Origin: Mesostigma viride
Taxonomy: Eukaryota > Streptophyta > Mesostigmatophyceae > Mesostigmatales > Mesostigmataceae
Assembly (NCBI GenBank): GCA_009746045.1
Contig: RPFO01000184.1
Span: 422,381 to 486,380, forward strand
Reading direction: 5' to 3'
Length of the DNA: 64,000 nt
Shown: piece after piece, positions 33,501 through 44,500 of the stretch
How positions within the stretch are numbered: the stretch's first letter is position 1
Layout of the letters: each line of letters starts with the position of its first letter
Notes under the pieces: generated by a model
Database searches by the model: none
The model's input: only the letters and a program-made list of their open reading frames with translations
Told to the model about the DNA's origin: nothing
Position numbers and translations under genes: made by a program

Positions 33501-35369
33501 CTTGGCGTCGCGGAGTTTATGGAGATGGGCCACTTTGCGGTCGCCACCCCCGTCTTCTTAGGGATTAGGGTGTAGGGTTTGTAGTAGAGTTTGCATTCCC
33601 AGCTTTCACTTACTCCCTTGTTTCCAAGGTTGTCTCTGGAGGATTTTTTCATGTTGCTCCTGTTTGTGTGTTTGATCTCGTTACAGCATCCTCTGTTGCA
33701 GAGGTGAAAGCACAGCAAGTTCTACTCACATACCAATATACTTACCTACTTGTTTGCTTACTTTCTTACTCACTCACCCACCCACCCACCCACCCACCCA
33801 CCCACCACCCACCCACCCACCCACCCACCCACCCACCCACCCACCCACCCACCCACCCACCCACCCACCCACCCACCCACCCACCCACCCACCCACCCAC
33901 CCACCCACCCACCCACCCACCCACCCACCCACCCACCTACTCTCTCACTCGCTCGCTCACTCGCTCACTCACTCACTCACTCACTCACTCACTCACTCAC
34001 TCACTCACTCACTCACTCACTCACTCACTCACTCACTCACTCACTCACTCACTCACTCACTCACTCACTCACTCACTCACTCACTCACTCACTCACTCAC
34101 TCACTCACTCACTCACTCACTCACTCACTCACTCACTCACTCACTCACTCACTCACTCACTCACTCACTCACTCACTCACTCACTCACTCACTCACTCAC
34201 TCACTCACTCACTCACTCACTCACTCACTCACTCACTCACTCGCTCACTCACTCGCTCGCTCGCTCGCTCACGCACGCACGCATGCACGCACACACTGAT
34301 TCACTTGAAGGAAATGAGAAGTACTGGCTTGCTAACTATGTAGAAGTACTGGCTTGCTAACTATGTAGAAGTACTGGCTTGCTAACTATGTAGTATTATT
34401 CTATTACCCCCTGGACCCCACACCCTCCACCCACCGCAGGAGCTGGAGGAGCGTTACGCGGTGCCAAGTGTCATGCTCACGATGGCCGAGAGCATACTGC
34501 TCGCTGTCAAGCAGTGGCGCCACCGGTGCGCGACTGTGCGCCTCTTCTACCTCGTCTTCACGGGCGAGTGCGACGACGCCACTTGGCGGTACACCATGTA
34601 CTGGCGCCGCGCGCTCGCGAAATCCCCCGTCCACTCCTTTGACGACTTCCACTCGCTCCTTCTCGCACTCTATCCGGGAGCCAAGGAGACCTCGCTCCAA
34701 TCCATGCAAGAAGACTTTGTGACCTTCGCTGCCACGGGTGTCATCCCTGCCCCCGGGGGTGGGCCCCCCACCACCACTGGGAGTGGAATCGGGGGCATCG
34801 TCAAAGGAATGGCCGGCACCAGGGGCAGCGGGGCTGCAACCTCGCGGGGCAGCACCGGGGGCGGGGCTCCTGGCAGCGAAGGCGCATCCTCTGGGGCAGG
34901 GGGGGCGTCGCCAGGGTCCCCCAGCGGCAGTAATTCCTCGGGGCCTTTTGGCTCGGGGGCGGCCGGTTCCACCCCCGCGTTCGCCCCCTCGAACTCCATG
35001 GCGTTTGAGTTCCTCGCGCACCACCTGCTGGCCAAGACGGAACCCCGCTTCAAGAAATGGCTCAAGATCCTGCGCTGGAAGGACACGCTCCACTCGAACG
35101 CGTTTGGGCGCACCGACTTCATGGACATCGCGGGCAAGCTGTTCCCCCGCGCGCCGCCGTCGACGATCGCCGTCCTGTTCGACATCTGCGCCACGCGCCA
35201 AGGGTCGGAGCGAGTGGCCATCGACGCGTTGGCCATGGTGGCGTGTTTCCTGGACGTGGCGTGCGCAGAGCCGGTCCTGCCGGTCGCCGAGGTACCAGCG
35301 CAGCCCTTCGCGGGGGCCAAGGGGGGGGTGGGGGGGTCACGGCGTCTGGCCTGCCCAAGTCGCGGTTGA
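30573..35369 (+). CDS. Coiled-coil protein with TSNAXIP1-like N-terminus, putative axonemal protein
   Basis: Three phase-0 exons: 30573-31205, 31965-33479 and 34440-35369, 1,025 residues. The first ATG after an in-frame stop at 30534 is used (MESFRARTLRG). Residues about 30-100 (QFEIRLNEMLALLGTLDQ, then KRLSCHLAVLREIL and LQTVMETILSEILLCL) resemble the TSNAXIP1 N-terminal domain, in which a helical region precedes a coiled coil; here VELEEAKKDLARAQREVKEI follows. Exon 2 has long Gly/Ser/His-rich linkers between coiled coils. The exon 2/3 junction encodes an all-helical region (VHEYFYQ joined to ELEERYAVPSVMLTMAES, then LFYLVFTGECDD) like the C-terminal part of algal flagellar proteins of this class. 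The family name comes from motif memory and is moderately sure; the exon model is firmer. Confidence 0.7.
31161..31484 (+). repeat. Three copies of exon 1 end/donor of the TSNAXIP1-like gene
   Basis: The last 45 bases of exon 1 with the donor (CACATGGTCATCCACCAG|gtgcgc, to 31212) recur at 31305-31358 (...TTCATCCAACAG|atgttc) and 31431-31484 (...TGGGTCATCCACCGG|gtgcgc). Copies differ at roughly a fifth to a quarter of positions by eye. Both extra copies lie in intron 1. Confidence 0.8.
31577..31692 (+). repeat. Pyrimidine-rich repeat upstream of acceptor
   Basis: About three diverged units of CACCCGCCCCCATTTGCTAA plus CCTACCAACTG in the 3' half of intron 1 of the TSNAXIP1-like gene. Confidence 0.65.
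33771..34270 (+). repeat. Compound tetranucleotide microsatellite (CCCA)n-(CTCA)n
   Basis: About 40 CCCA units (33771-33936) pass into about 75-80 CTCA units (33943-34270), with a few interruptions. It fills most of intron 2 of the TSNAXIP1-like gene. Three open plus-strand frames through it are consequences of the 4-bp period, not genes. Confidence 0.95.
34314..34391 (+). repeat. 25-bp tandem repeat, three copies
   Basis: GAAGTACTGGCTTGCTAACT plus ATGTA repeated three times, just upstream of the exon 3 acceptor region. Confidence 0.85.
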
Positions 35370-36185
35370 TGAACACGTCCTCGCGGTAGACAGGTCTTTG
35401 AGCACAGGCTCTATTTCTCAAGGGAATAAACACCACTTTCATTATTCATGTGTTGGTGTCCCCCTGATCTCAAGCTTGTAACAACTCTTGTCTATATAAT
35501 GTGCACATGTATGTTTATACATAAGAGCGCGCAGTTCACGCACGATGTATGCAGCGAACGTGACGTACGTAGCTCAACACATGGAACAGCGATGCGCCTG
35601 TCGGTAGCCGAAACTAGTGAAGCATATACATTTTCGCGTGAGATCTCGCACCGTCGTGGCTTTTTTTCACCTTGGGAGCACGGCGGCGGCCAGCTAGCAA
35701 TGGCGGTCGGGTTCAATGTGGCAATGTAGAAAACGCCTCAGATAGATTGGAGGGACGCTTGGGTAAGCTATTCAAGATTCACATCTTGGTTGATGTATCC
35801 CATGTTTTTTTGGTCGTGCAAGTAGTGGCCGGGCTTCATTTGCGTTGAAAATAAGTAAAAAGATTTTCAGGGTTGGCACGGCCAAATGCAGATTTCTGAC
35901 TTGCGAACAGAATATTTCCTCACACGGGAAACTCTGTAGGATGCATAACTTGTCGATCGCGCCCGCTTAGTCATTACTGGTATTAGTAGTTTCGAGGATA
36001 GCTACCACATACTTTTGCAAAATCTTGAGTAGAAATGAATTAATATCGCCCTGAATATGTGAAAAGGGGTGCGAAATCCGTCTGGTTTTTGCATGCTTCA
36101 TGCCAATGTTTCCATTAATTGATTAATTTGAACATTCCATTGAGTCCATTTGCAACATCCGTTTGATTGTGAGATGGACGTTAAA
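35370..36185. other. 3' flank of the TSNAXIP1-like gene, otherwise featureless
   Basis: Apart from the TGTAAC motif at 35477, no gene, repeat or element is recognised. Confidence 0.4.
35477..35482 (+). terminator. Candidate polyadenylation signal TGTAAC
   Basis: Green algae use TGTAA as the main polyadenylation signal. This copy lies 108 bases after the stop of the TSNAXIP1-like gene, a plausible 3' UTR length. Confidence 0.4.
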
Positions 36186-36500
36186 TTAAGCGTACGTAAC
36201 AATCTTGCGTTCTTGAAGCAGGTACCGGAGCGCTAGGACTTGGTCGACCTGTTCCGGGGCGTTGCCAATGATCGAATAAGAAAAAGTGTTCATCGCCGGC
36301 CGGGAGGTAGCAAGGCCATTTCGGGCCGGCGAGGCAGGGTTTCGGGGCTCGGGCGAGGCGCGTGGCGATGGGTTCATGCGGGTAATCCAGACGGCTCAGT
36401 GGGCGAGAACAATGGCGAAAAAAGGGTTGGCGGCTGGGAGCGCCGGAGAGCTCTTTTTCCAGACCGCGTTTATAGCTTTCGGGGTCGTCATAGCTAGCCT
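36186..36500 (-). mobile_element. Fragment of LINE-like element, N-terminal part of ORF1-like frame
   Basis: The minus-strand frame (SPRASPEPRNPASPARN, then YLLQERKI) aligns with the start of the element at 37104-38987 (SPSASPEPKKPCHPRKWG, then VLEQERKL). Upstream of it, WKKSSPALPAANPFFAIVLA aligns with LEKELTGSQPNPLAIVLA. Only this part of the family is present, and it is broken by a stop. Confidence 0.6.
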
Positions 36501-37103
36501 GAATCCTGTCACGTGCGTAACTTTTTCGATATTGCGTTTCGAAGTCGCAACTGATTATACTGGCGGGTGCGTCTTGAGGAGACGCATCGAATGCACTGAG
36601 TGATCTGACTGAATTTGGGGCTCAGCTCGACGCAAAAGTTCTGAGCGCCGCCGTCAGCCATGTACCGCCGTAAATTATTCAATATTGCATATATTGATTG
36701 ATATAATGATGCATGATAATAATTAATTAGAACGTGACTGCGTCATGTGGGTGCCAAGACAGAGTAAAGGAACCTTCAACCCTATACACACAACGAGAAG
36801 GAGGGAGGGCCGGCTCTAGCTTCTCTCACTAGCTGCCGCAAGTGGGCAGGCCACAGAGCGCTTTCTCCACAGCATGGTGCCGGGGCGCAACACTGTGGGT
36901 GCATGCAATACAACAACCATGCATGCAATACCATAGGTAGGCTAACGCATAGCTTGATAAACGCAGTGACGCAATGCACATGATAAATTGAGATCAGCAT
37001 ATGCAATTACATAAGGATAGCCCCAAAAGAGGAAGGACCGTAATTAAAAAGAAAAAAATCCGCCATGGCAGGCGGCCGCGGCAAGGATCAAGCCAACCGT
37101 CTA

Positions 37104-38987
37104 TTATTATTATTATTATTAGGAACATCACTCCGTTGGGAGTCAATGTAGCACATATCCCTGAGAAGGGGCATATGGCTTTTAATACATTCTAGGCTAC
37201 TTCCTGCAAGGGTGGGAATGTAAGCGACCCTTGCTCTAGGTGCACCAGGGCACCTGCATTCTCATAATCTTCACACTATGCCCAGCTAAGGGGGAGTATG
37301 TTATGTGGGGGAAGATCATCGTGGCTATACAAGAGCTAGGACATGGCTTCTCGACAGAGAGCATCTCTCTGCATGGCATGGCATGGCTAAATTCTTAATG
37401 CAACATCCATGGGGGTCCCATTATAGGCATGGCTTGGCTAAACATAGCCAGGGCGTAGCATGGCTGTACTAGGACTATAGGCTAAGGCTATGGCTGGTTG
37501 TGTACCGTGCGTTGGCGGCACGTGACTAGGTGTGTTGGCACAGCTAGGCAAACATTCTAGGCATGGCTGCCTTAGCGGCAGTGACGCCAATGGTTACAAG
37601 CTAGGGCTATTGCTATTCTAGCCCGCTGGGGGCGTCCACATCTTGTGGTTGATCATCAGGTCCCCGCCCCTCCAGTACACCTTGGGCTTCTGGGGGTCCT
37701 GCTTGTGGCGGAGGTATTCCGGCCACAGGTCGCGTCGCTGCTGTTGCTGAGCGGGGGTGAGGTCGTCATCCAGCGTCCAGGTGAGGTCGTGTAACCGCTT
37801 GCGATGAGAGAGGAACCGCTGCTTATCCTCAGGGGAGGGGAAGGTGAGGAGGACTGGTGGGGGAGCCGCCTTGTCCCGTGAGTGGGGAAGGCGGTGGCAC
37901 CCGCGCAGTGCTACCTCACCTACCAGGCCCATGAGGGTAAGAAGCTGGTTCTTGAGCTCGTCAGCAAGAGAGGTTGGGCGTCTCACCTGGCTTCTGGGGG
38001 AAGCGACGTAGCACCACTCGGCACTCGCGGCGAGCGCGGTCGGTGACCTCCCGTTGCTGGGCCTGGCGGTGGTTCTCCAGCTCCTGGAGCTTTGTGGCGA
38101 TGGCGTCGGTGGTGGAGGCGGTCGCTGACCGCAGCAGGTCCGCGTAGGAGAGCGGCGGGAGGTCGCCAGCATCCTGCCGGGGTGGCTGGGATGCAATGGT
38201 GGCCGTCTGCTCCGCTACTGATCTTGGGGGCCTGTGTGGCCAGGGCCTCGGTGTGGGCGGTGATGGCCTCAATCAAGCTTCTTCAGGAGCACGCCACACT
38301 TGCCCTCCACCTGGTTAAGGCGAGAGACAAGTGTAGCATGCTTTTCCGAACTAGCCTGCTCCGCGGTGTGTAGCGCCGTGAACTGGGGTTGTAGCTTGTG
38401 GACGACCTTGGTTTCCACGTTGGAGACCCGGGCCTCGACCTTGTTGAGCGTGGTGTTCAGCGATGTCAGCTGCTCGGCCAGCGGCCGGCCAGGTCACGTG
38501 CTCCTCCAGCACTGCGCGGAGGTCATCCTTGCAGAGGGAGGGAGCCGTCGATGGGGCTGCCGGCTGTGCGGGGGCTGGGGTGCGGAGCGTGCGGGTGATG
38601 TCGGAGAGGTGGCTCTGGAATTGGCTGGTCAAGATAATCAGGCGTTGTTGTACTTCGTCCAAAGCATAGAGCCAGGACATGTCTCCATTGTCATAGTCGA
38701 TAGCCGCCCCCCCCTTGGGCATGAAGAGCTTCCGCTCCTGTTCGAGGACCCGGAGAACCTCAATGCATTCCTGCGGCGACAATTCTTGCCACACGGTGAA
38801 GGAGAATCGTCGGTCGCCGGGGAGGAACTGGCCCCATTTGCGAGGGTGGCAGGGTTTCTTGGGCTCAGGCGAGGCGCTGGGCGATGGGGCTGCGGGCGGT
38901 GGGTTGGCGAGCCCAGGCGGCTGGGCAAGAACGATGGCGAGCGGGTTGGGCTGGGAGCCGGTAAGCTCCTTTTCCAAACCCCGTTTT
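37104..38987 (-). mobile_element. LINE-like element carrying only an ORF1-like frame, with 12-bp TSD
   Basis: GCCAACCGTCTA occurs at 37092-37103 and again at 38988-38999, a clean 12-bp target-site duplication around 1,884 bp. On the minus strand the element ends in an (AAT)n tail. Its 5' part encodes a Pro-rich segment and LSPQECIEVLRVLEQERKL. Then comes a coiled coil (LTSLNTTLNKVEARVSNVET), and then FPSPEDKQRFLSHRKRL, LDDDLTPAQQQQRRDLWPEY and KVYWRGGDLMI. Coiled coil plus this C-terminal domain is the L1 ORF1p layout. The frame is interrupted at least twice. No reverse transcriptase follows: 37104-37617 is non-coding and ends with the same 3' tail as 26044-26169. It may be an internally deleted or ORF1-only (HAL1-like) non-autonomous element. 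Confidence 0.65.
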
Positions 38988-38999
38988 GCCAACCGTCTA

Positions 39000-39900
39000 G
39001 CGTAAACTAAAACTTCATATGCAGCAACACCGCTGGCGCTGGCCCGGCACCAGGCCGGCGACTCCGGTCTACAACGCATGCATGGGCTGGTACGTCGCGA
39101 CAAAGTCGGCCCAGACGCGGCAGATATAACGCATCAGCCACTGCGCGAGTACGTGGGGGCAAGGGACGGGCGGCTCCGGCCGCCTGTACGAGGACTGATC
39201 GACGTCCGGGCAGACCACGGGGCAGCCTGGCCCTCGAGGTCGAGGCGGCCGTCTTCTCGCCGCTGGCAGCGTTCGTGAAGAAACTCCGCTGTCTTGAGGC
39301 CCATGGCCCCGAACTCGATCCTCACGGACAAAGGGGAGGACCCGTTGGAGCCCCACATTGCCGTAGGAGGCAAACTAGTCGCGCTCGGCCACTGACAGCG
39401 CGGCAGCAGAGCTGGCATCCTACAGCCGCCCGGAGGACGTTGGCGACCGGAGAGCGGCCAAGTCACGGGGACATTGATAAAGCAGGTGGCAACCCTGCCC
39501 ATCGTGGTCGAGCACGTACGGTAATGGCGGGCCGGTGGTTGGGTGAGTAGAGGGCGGCCCCATCCACTTGCTCGTACTTGATATGTTGGAGTGGGGAAAG
39601 ACTGACCGCACCAAGGCGCACACCACCTGGATCGAGGATCGAGAGCGGTGCGGAGATAGAGGAACCAGTTTTGGTTCTGCTGGCCACCCATGCATGCACA
39701 CGTTGTAGCGCGTCCCAGTAGTATCGAGAGCAAGCCCGCAGCTCAGCCGCACAGGGCACACCCACTATGATGTGGGGTTGCGGGGCAAACAGCTGGTGGC
39801 GGAGGGCATATAGTATAGATGACACTGAGCTATATAGGCCGTCTGGTGAGTCTATAGTTAGCATGAACATGAACACGGGACGGCATGATTTTAACGTACA
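39000..39900 (-). other. Degenerate coding-like remnant, unassigned
   Basis: Overlapping minus-strand frames (about 39876-39134) look like a decayed protein-coding sequence split over frames, for example YALRHQLFAPQPHIIVGVP and LQRVHAWVASRTKTG. It lies outside the target-site duplication of the neighbouring LINE-like element. No family is recognised. Confidence 0.35.
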
Positions 39901-39956
39901 CAGCTAGTCATTTCCACCCGATCCATTCATTCATTTCCATCATCCTGCACATGCAT

Positions 39957-40146
39957 TATGTAATTAGTCTCATGTCCCCGTTGGGGGACCGGCCACGGAG
40001 CACAGAATCCCCCAATTTAGGATAATGTGGATGTCTCCCCAAGAATGCATGCCTTGACAACACGCATCTAAGATAATAGCAGGCTCGCGAGCTACAATGG
40101 CCCAAATGCTCCAGATTTCTGGCCTGCGCTGAGTTAATTGTCTCAT
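39957..40146 (-). repeat. Dispersed repeat, copy 1
   Basis: The 39960-40050 part (minus: CTTGGGGAGACATCCACATT, then CCCCCAACGGGGACATGAGA) matches 49470-49560 on the plus strand. The 40095-40146 part (CTCCAGATTTCTGGCCTGCG) matches 46443-46492. It is probably the 3' portion of an unidentified retroposon or MITE family. Confidence 0.55.
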
Positions 40147-40806
40147 AATTGATATGAACAAGCTCGATCATTTATTAGGTTCTTACTACATAGTCTTGCC
40201 CAAACTGCAGCTCAAGGTGCATGTCCATGTACTTTCGGAGGACCTCTGTACCCGGGAGAGACCAACTTATATGGCGTGTCCATACCAGGCAGAGAGCAAC
40301 TGCTATGTGTTGATATTTGGGGGATAAACCTAAATGGCTGGCTAGCCAGCTGGCCAGACCTGAAGATAAGCGTATCCAGCTCGAATGTTCATGCCTCATA
40401 GGTTCCATTATCCCTGTGGCGTCAAGAAGCTAACTTTGGTATTGATAGGTACCAACATGGTCGGGACATCCAGCGCATTTACTTGGGGCCTCTGGGCAAT
40501 GGAGGCTTTACGGTACTGCTGCCCGCCCCCTTCCCTTTGATATCCGATGCCTGGATGAGCATCCGCACACAAGCAGAGCGCAAGAAGAAGAAGAATATCA
40601 ATCGATGGCATGCCAGCGAAAAAAAATATGCGCATTGATGTACATGCGTGAGGACAAAGGGGTAAGGGTTGGCAAGTGGGGGGTTGGGTGGAGGCAGGGT
40701 GCGAGGGGGATGGGGAGAAAAAGCGAATGCAGATGCCATGATGTGATCGGCCACAGCAATGATAGGTGCTCATCGGCGCCAGCACAAGCCTTTGACACAG
40801 TTTAAT

Positions 40807-40824
40807 GAACCCTAAACCCTAAAC
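40807..40824 (+). repeat. Interstitial telomere motif
   Basis: AACCCTAAACCCTAAAC, two units of the plant-type CCCTAAA telomere repeat, in intergenic DNA. Inverted counterpart motifs are at 49304-49349. Confidence 0.6.
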
Positions 40825-41269
40825 AGTTCATGCAAGTTAAGAGCACTACGCTTCGCAAAGCACCCCCTAAGCACATCAGGAGCAGCTCTACACACTTCCT
40901 CCCGTCCACAAAGTTCTAAACAAGTACATTGACTAGGATTGACCCAACATGCTGGACTTGGGGGCTGATCTCAAGTACAACCGCAGACTACTAGAATGAC
41001 AACTACTCAACGATCTATCAATGTGATAACTAGCGCAGGCTAGTAGACATCTGGAGAACAGTGGACGCACCAGAGGCAGAAGAAATGCTGCAAAAAGCCC
41101 CGCACAAAATGCAAGGGAGTGGGGTGCATGCCTGATTGATGCATGACTAATAAACTCATGAAAAACGATGCATGGGATGCCACCATAAATAAAGAATATA
41201 AATAAAGTACTTGATGCCTTATGAGAGTACCGCAATAACGCACTGCACCACCAAGGATTTGCAGAAGGG

Positions 41270-41320
41270 GTCTATCAACAAACTCACCATGGCCCACAAC
41301 AAGATGTGCCTCAAGGGGCA
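41270..41320 (-). repeat. Copy of SART1 exon 14 donor
   Basis: Forward ATCAACAAACTCACCATGGCC here resembles ATCAACAAAAACTCACCACGCC at the true donor (about 41558-41579), that is, GTG|gtgagttt(tt)gttgat on the sense strand. The match is short, so it is suggestive only. Confidence 0.4.
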
Positions 41321-41558
41321 CACCACTAACCCACTGCGCCGCCCAGGTTGTGCACTACACAAGGCTTCGTCATTACATCCTGCAAGAGCTGAGATTTATG
41401 AAAATAATACATATAAATGACTTTCATGATATATATATATTTAAAATTATAATTACTTACATCAGAGTCAATGCACCCAATTAACCATAAACAAAGCCAA
41501 CGCTAACAATATATATACTACACGAAAGTACATGTAATATCAGCTGTGAATTAGTTAA

Positions 41559-44500
41559 TCAACAAAAACTCACCACGCCGCCCGCCTTGAGCATCGGCGT
41601 GAGCGAGCCGGCTGACGACGAGGCGCCACCAGGTGTCGGCTTCTTACTCGCCGGGCCGGCCCCCACGCCCATGTCGTTGTCCTGCAGCGTCCCAAACAGG
41701 TTGGTGGCATCGGATGACTGCCCCGGGTTGATGACACCCGAGAGCACCACGTAGGGCGTCTTGAGCCTCGCCTGCGCGTCCTTGAGCTTCTCAACCACCC
41801 CCAGGGGGGTATCGGAGGGTACAGCCTTCTTGAGGCGAAGCTCCTCGGCAAACTGCTTTAGTCGTTTCTCCTGTTTGAGCTTGCCGGGGAACTTGCCGTG
41901 GAAGCGGTGCGACAGCTGGCGGAAAGCCTCCTTGGGGGTGAGCTGGCGGCGTGGGGGGGGAGGGGAGGGGTGAAGGGAAAATTATACATTTAGAACCAAG
42001 GGTCGTGAATGGTGTTTTGAAGGGGTCGTGAATGGTGTTTTGGGGGGTCGTGAATGGTGTTTTGGGGGGGTCGTGAATGGTGTTTGGGGGGGTTGTGAAT
42101 GGTGTTTTGGGGGGGTTGTGAACAGCATTTTCCGGTGGGGTGGGGGTGGGGGTGGGGGTGGACAGGGTAAGAAACGCTGTGATCTGTGCGTGTGTGTGGG
42201 GTGGGGGACCAAGGTTGGGAACCATTTGTTGCAGGGGTGCATCGTGTTGCAGTCGGTTTGGTGGGTTGGGCTTGGGGGAGGGGAAGGGCGGGAAAGAGGT
42301 CAGGGTGGGGGGCACGGCACATGGTGTAGATCCCTGGGCCCTGGATGGTCAACACCCTGCTGCCACTTCGACAGCAGCAACAACAACACCAACCATAAAG
42401 CAAGAGAAAAAGAACCCATTCCTTACCCCCCCCCCCCCCCCCCTGCCCGTAACGCACCACGTGGGCAACTACCCTCCACCCCCACTTACCACGTGGCCAT
42501 ACTCCTCGCATCGCTCTTTCTACCTTTGTATACCATAGATGTCTCTTTCTACCCTTCGATACTCCAAACAACTTCTACCTCTTTTCACTATAAACAACTT
42601 CCACCCCTTCATACTCTAAACAACTTCTACCCTTCTATACTCTAAACAGCTTCTTCCCTTCAATACGCTAAAAAACTTCTACTATTCTATACTCTAAACA
42701 GCTTCTACCCCTATACACTCTAAACAGCCAATAATACATCTACAGGCAAAGGACTACCTGACCCCTTCCCTTCCCTCCCCTGTCCTCACCACACAGCAAA
42801 CAAGCGCGCCCTGTACTGTACCACGCGCCCATTGAATGATTCTCTGGGCATCGAGAGGGACACCTCCCAAAAGCGTCTGCCAAGCATCTGCCAAGCATCT
42901 GCGATTCTCTGCCATTTGGGGAGCGGCGCGACGACGAGGAACTTCTTGTTGCCCTCAAACCATAACAACACCAACAACCACTGACCCACAGCACAGAGAA
43001 ACCTGCCCTTTCCCCCACCTCCCGCCTTCCCCATGCCTTCCCCATGCCTTCCCCCCGCCTTCCCCCCCCCTCCCCTGTGACCACCACACGACCAAACACC
43101 CCCCACCTCCCCTGTACTCACCACACGGCCGAACTCGTCTCGCCGCTCCAGCTTGATCGTGAACTCCTTGTCCCCCTCGTACATCCCCAGCGGCGCGTTG
43201 CCCCTCCCGTCCAGCTTGCCTGGCCGCTTCTCGCTGTTCCTCCCAGCCCACTCGATCTTCTGCTTCAGCTCGCCCTTCTGCTGCAGCAGCTTAAGCGCCC
43301 CCGCGAGGCCCTTGCCGATCGTCGCCTCTTCCGCCAGCGGATGATCCTCCTCCTCCTCGTCCGCATCTTCTTTTTCCTTGTCCTCCGCGGCATCGACCAT
43401 GGCTTCGTCATCGTCATCGTCGCCCCCGGTGGCGCCACCCCCCGCGCGGGGTTGTTCGAGCCAGACACCCTTACCGACGGCGGGCGCCGGCTTGCGGGAC
43501 TTTGTGCCGATGGCAGTGTCGGAGTGATCGGCCCCGGGCACAGGTTCGTCCATGGGGGCCGCCGCGCGGGATTCTTCAAGCGCGGCTGCGGATGACAGAA
43601 TAAGCGAAACAACAAAAAAGGAGAATATTGAAGAATTAAAAAAATCTATGATTTATTTATTTCTATGATTTAAACCTTCTATGATTTATCCAGAAAACAT
43701 TAGGGAAAAAAACATAGACACAGGCAGGGACACATGCACAAAAAAAGGCCTGCAGGGGTGGGAAGCCATGCTCTTATTATTATTTAAATAGAACCGTAGT
43801 GGTCAAAATCACTTTGCGTCTAATTGTTTGCGAATCGACCTCGCAAACTGCTATTGATGGGCTTCATTTTGGGTCGCAAAGTTCAAATGTTACCGCGCTG
43901 CGCCTGCGCCGCGCCGTACAGCCCCAAGCCTAGCTATTATAATCAGTGCTACCCAATGGATCAATCCAATTACTCAGTTGGGTAGTTGGGTTACATCGAA
44001 AGGGGGCAAAGGGATTTGAAGTCGGTGAGACCCAAGCCACTGACCACAAACAAGTCCATCGGCTCGCAAACCAAAAACTTTGCCTTCGTTTTGGGTCGCA
44101 AACTAAAAATTTCACCTTGTTTTGGGGTCGCAAAGTAATTAGACGCAAAGGGATTTTGACCACTACGGTATTCATCAATATTTGTAATGGGTTTCATTTC
44201 AACCGCTGTCTGGGCGACATGCCATCAAGGGAGAAAAAAGGACATGAACACATGCACTACATGGGCGCGGGGAGAATGAAGACCGGGGAAAAGCACAAGT
44301 CACATGACAAGCGCTGGCAGAAACAAAGCATGCCGGGAGAGCCCGGGGAAATATGAATAGCAGGTGTAGCCCGGAATTCATGAATTTGTTTATTTATTTA
44401 CATAGGTGCTTGAAAAACACAGCTACCCGCTCCAGGGTTCGCAAGAAAATATATCTGGTGCCAGACACCAGTACACTACTCTTGCGACCCAACCGCCCAC

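Noticed and set aside
32148-33533. Antisense frames opposite exon 2 of the TSNAXIP1-like gene
   Set aside because: Shadow frames of a GC-rich exon with His/Arg/Pro bias and no domain.
33668-34360. Plus-strand HSLT/HPPT repeat proteins
   Set aside because: These are three frames of one CCCA/CTCA microsatellite in an intron.
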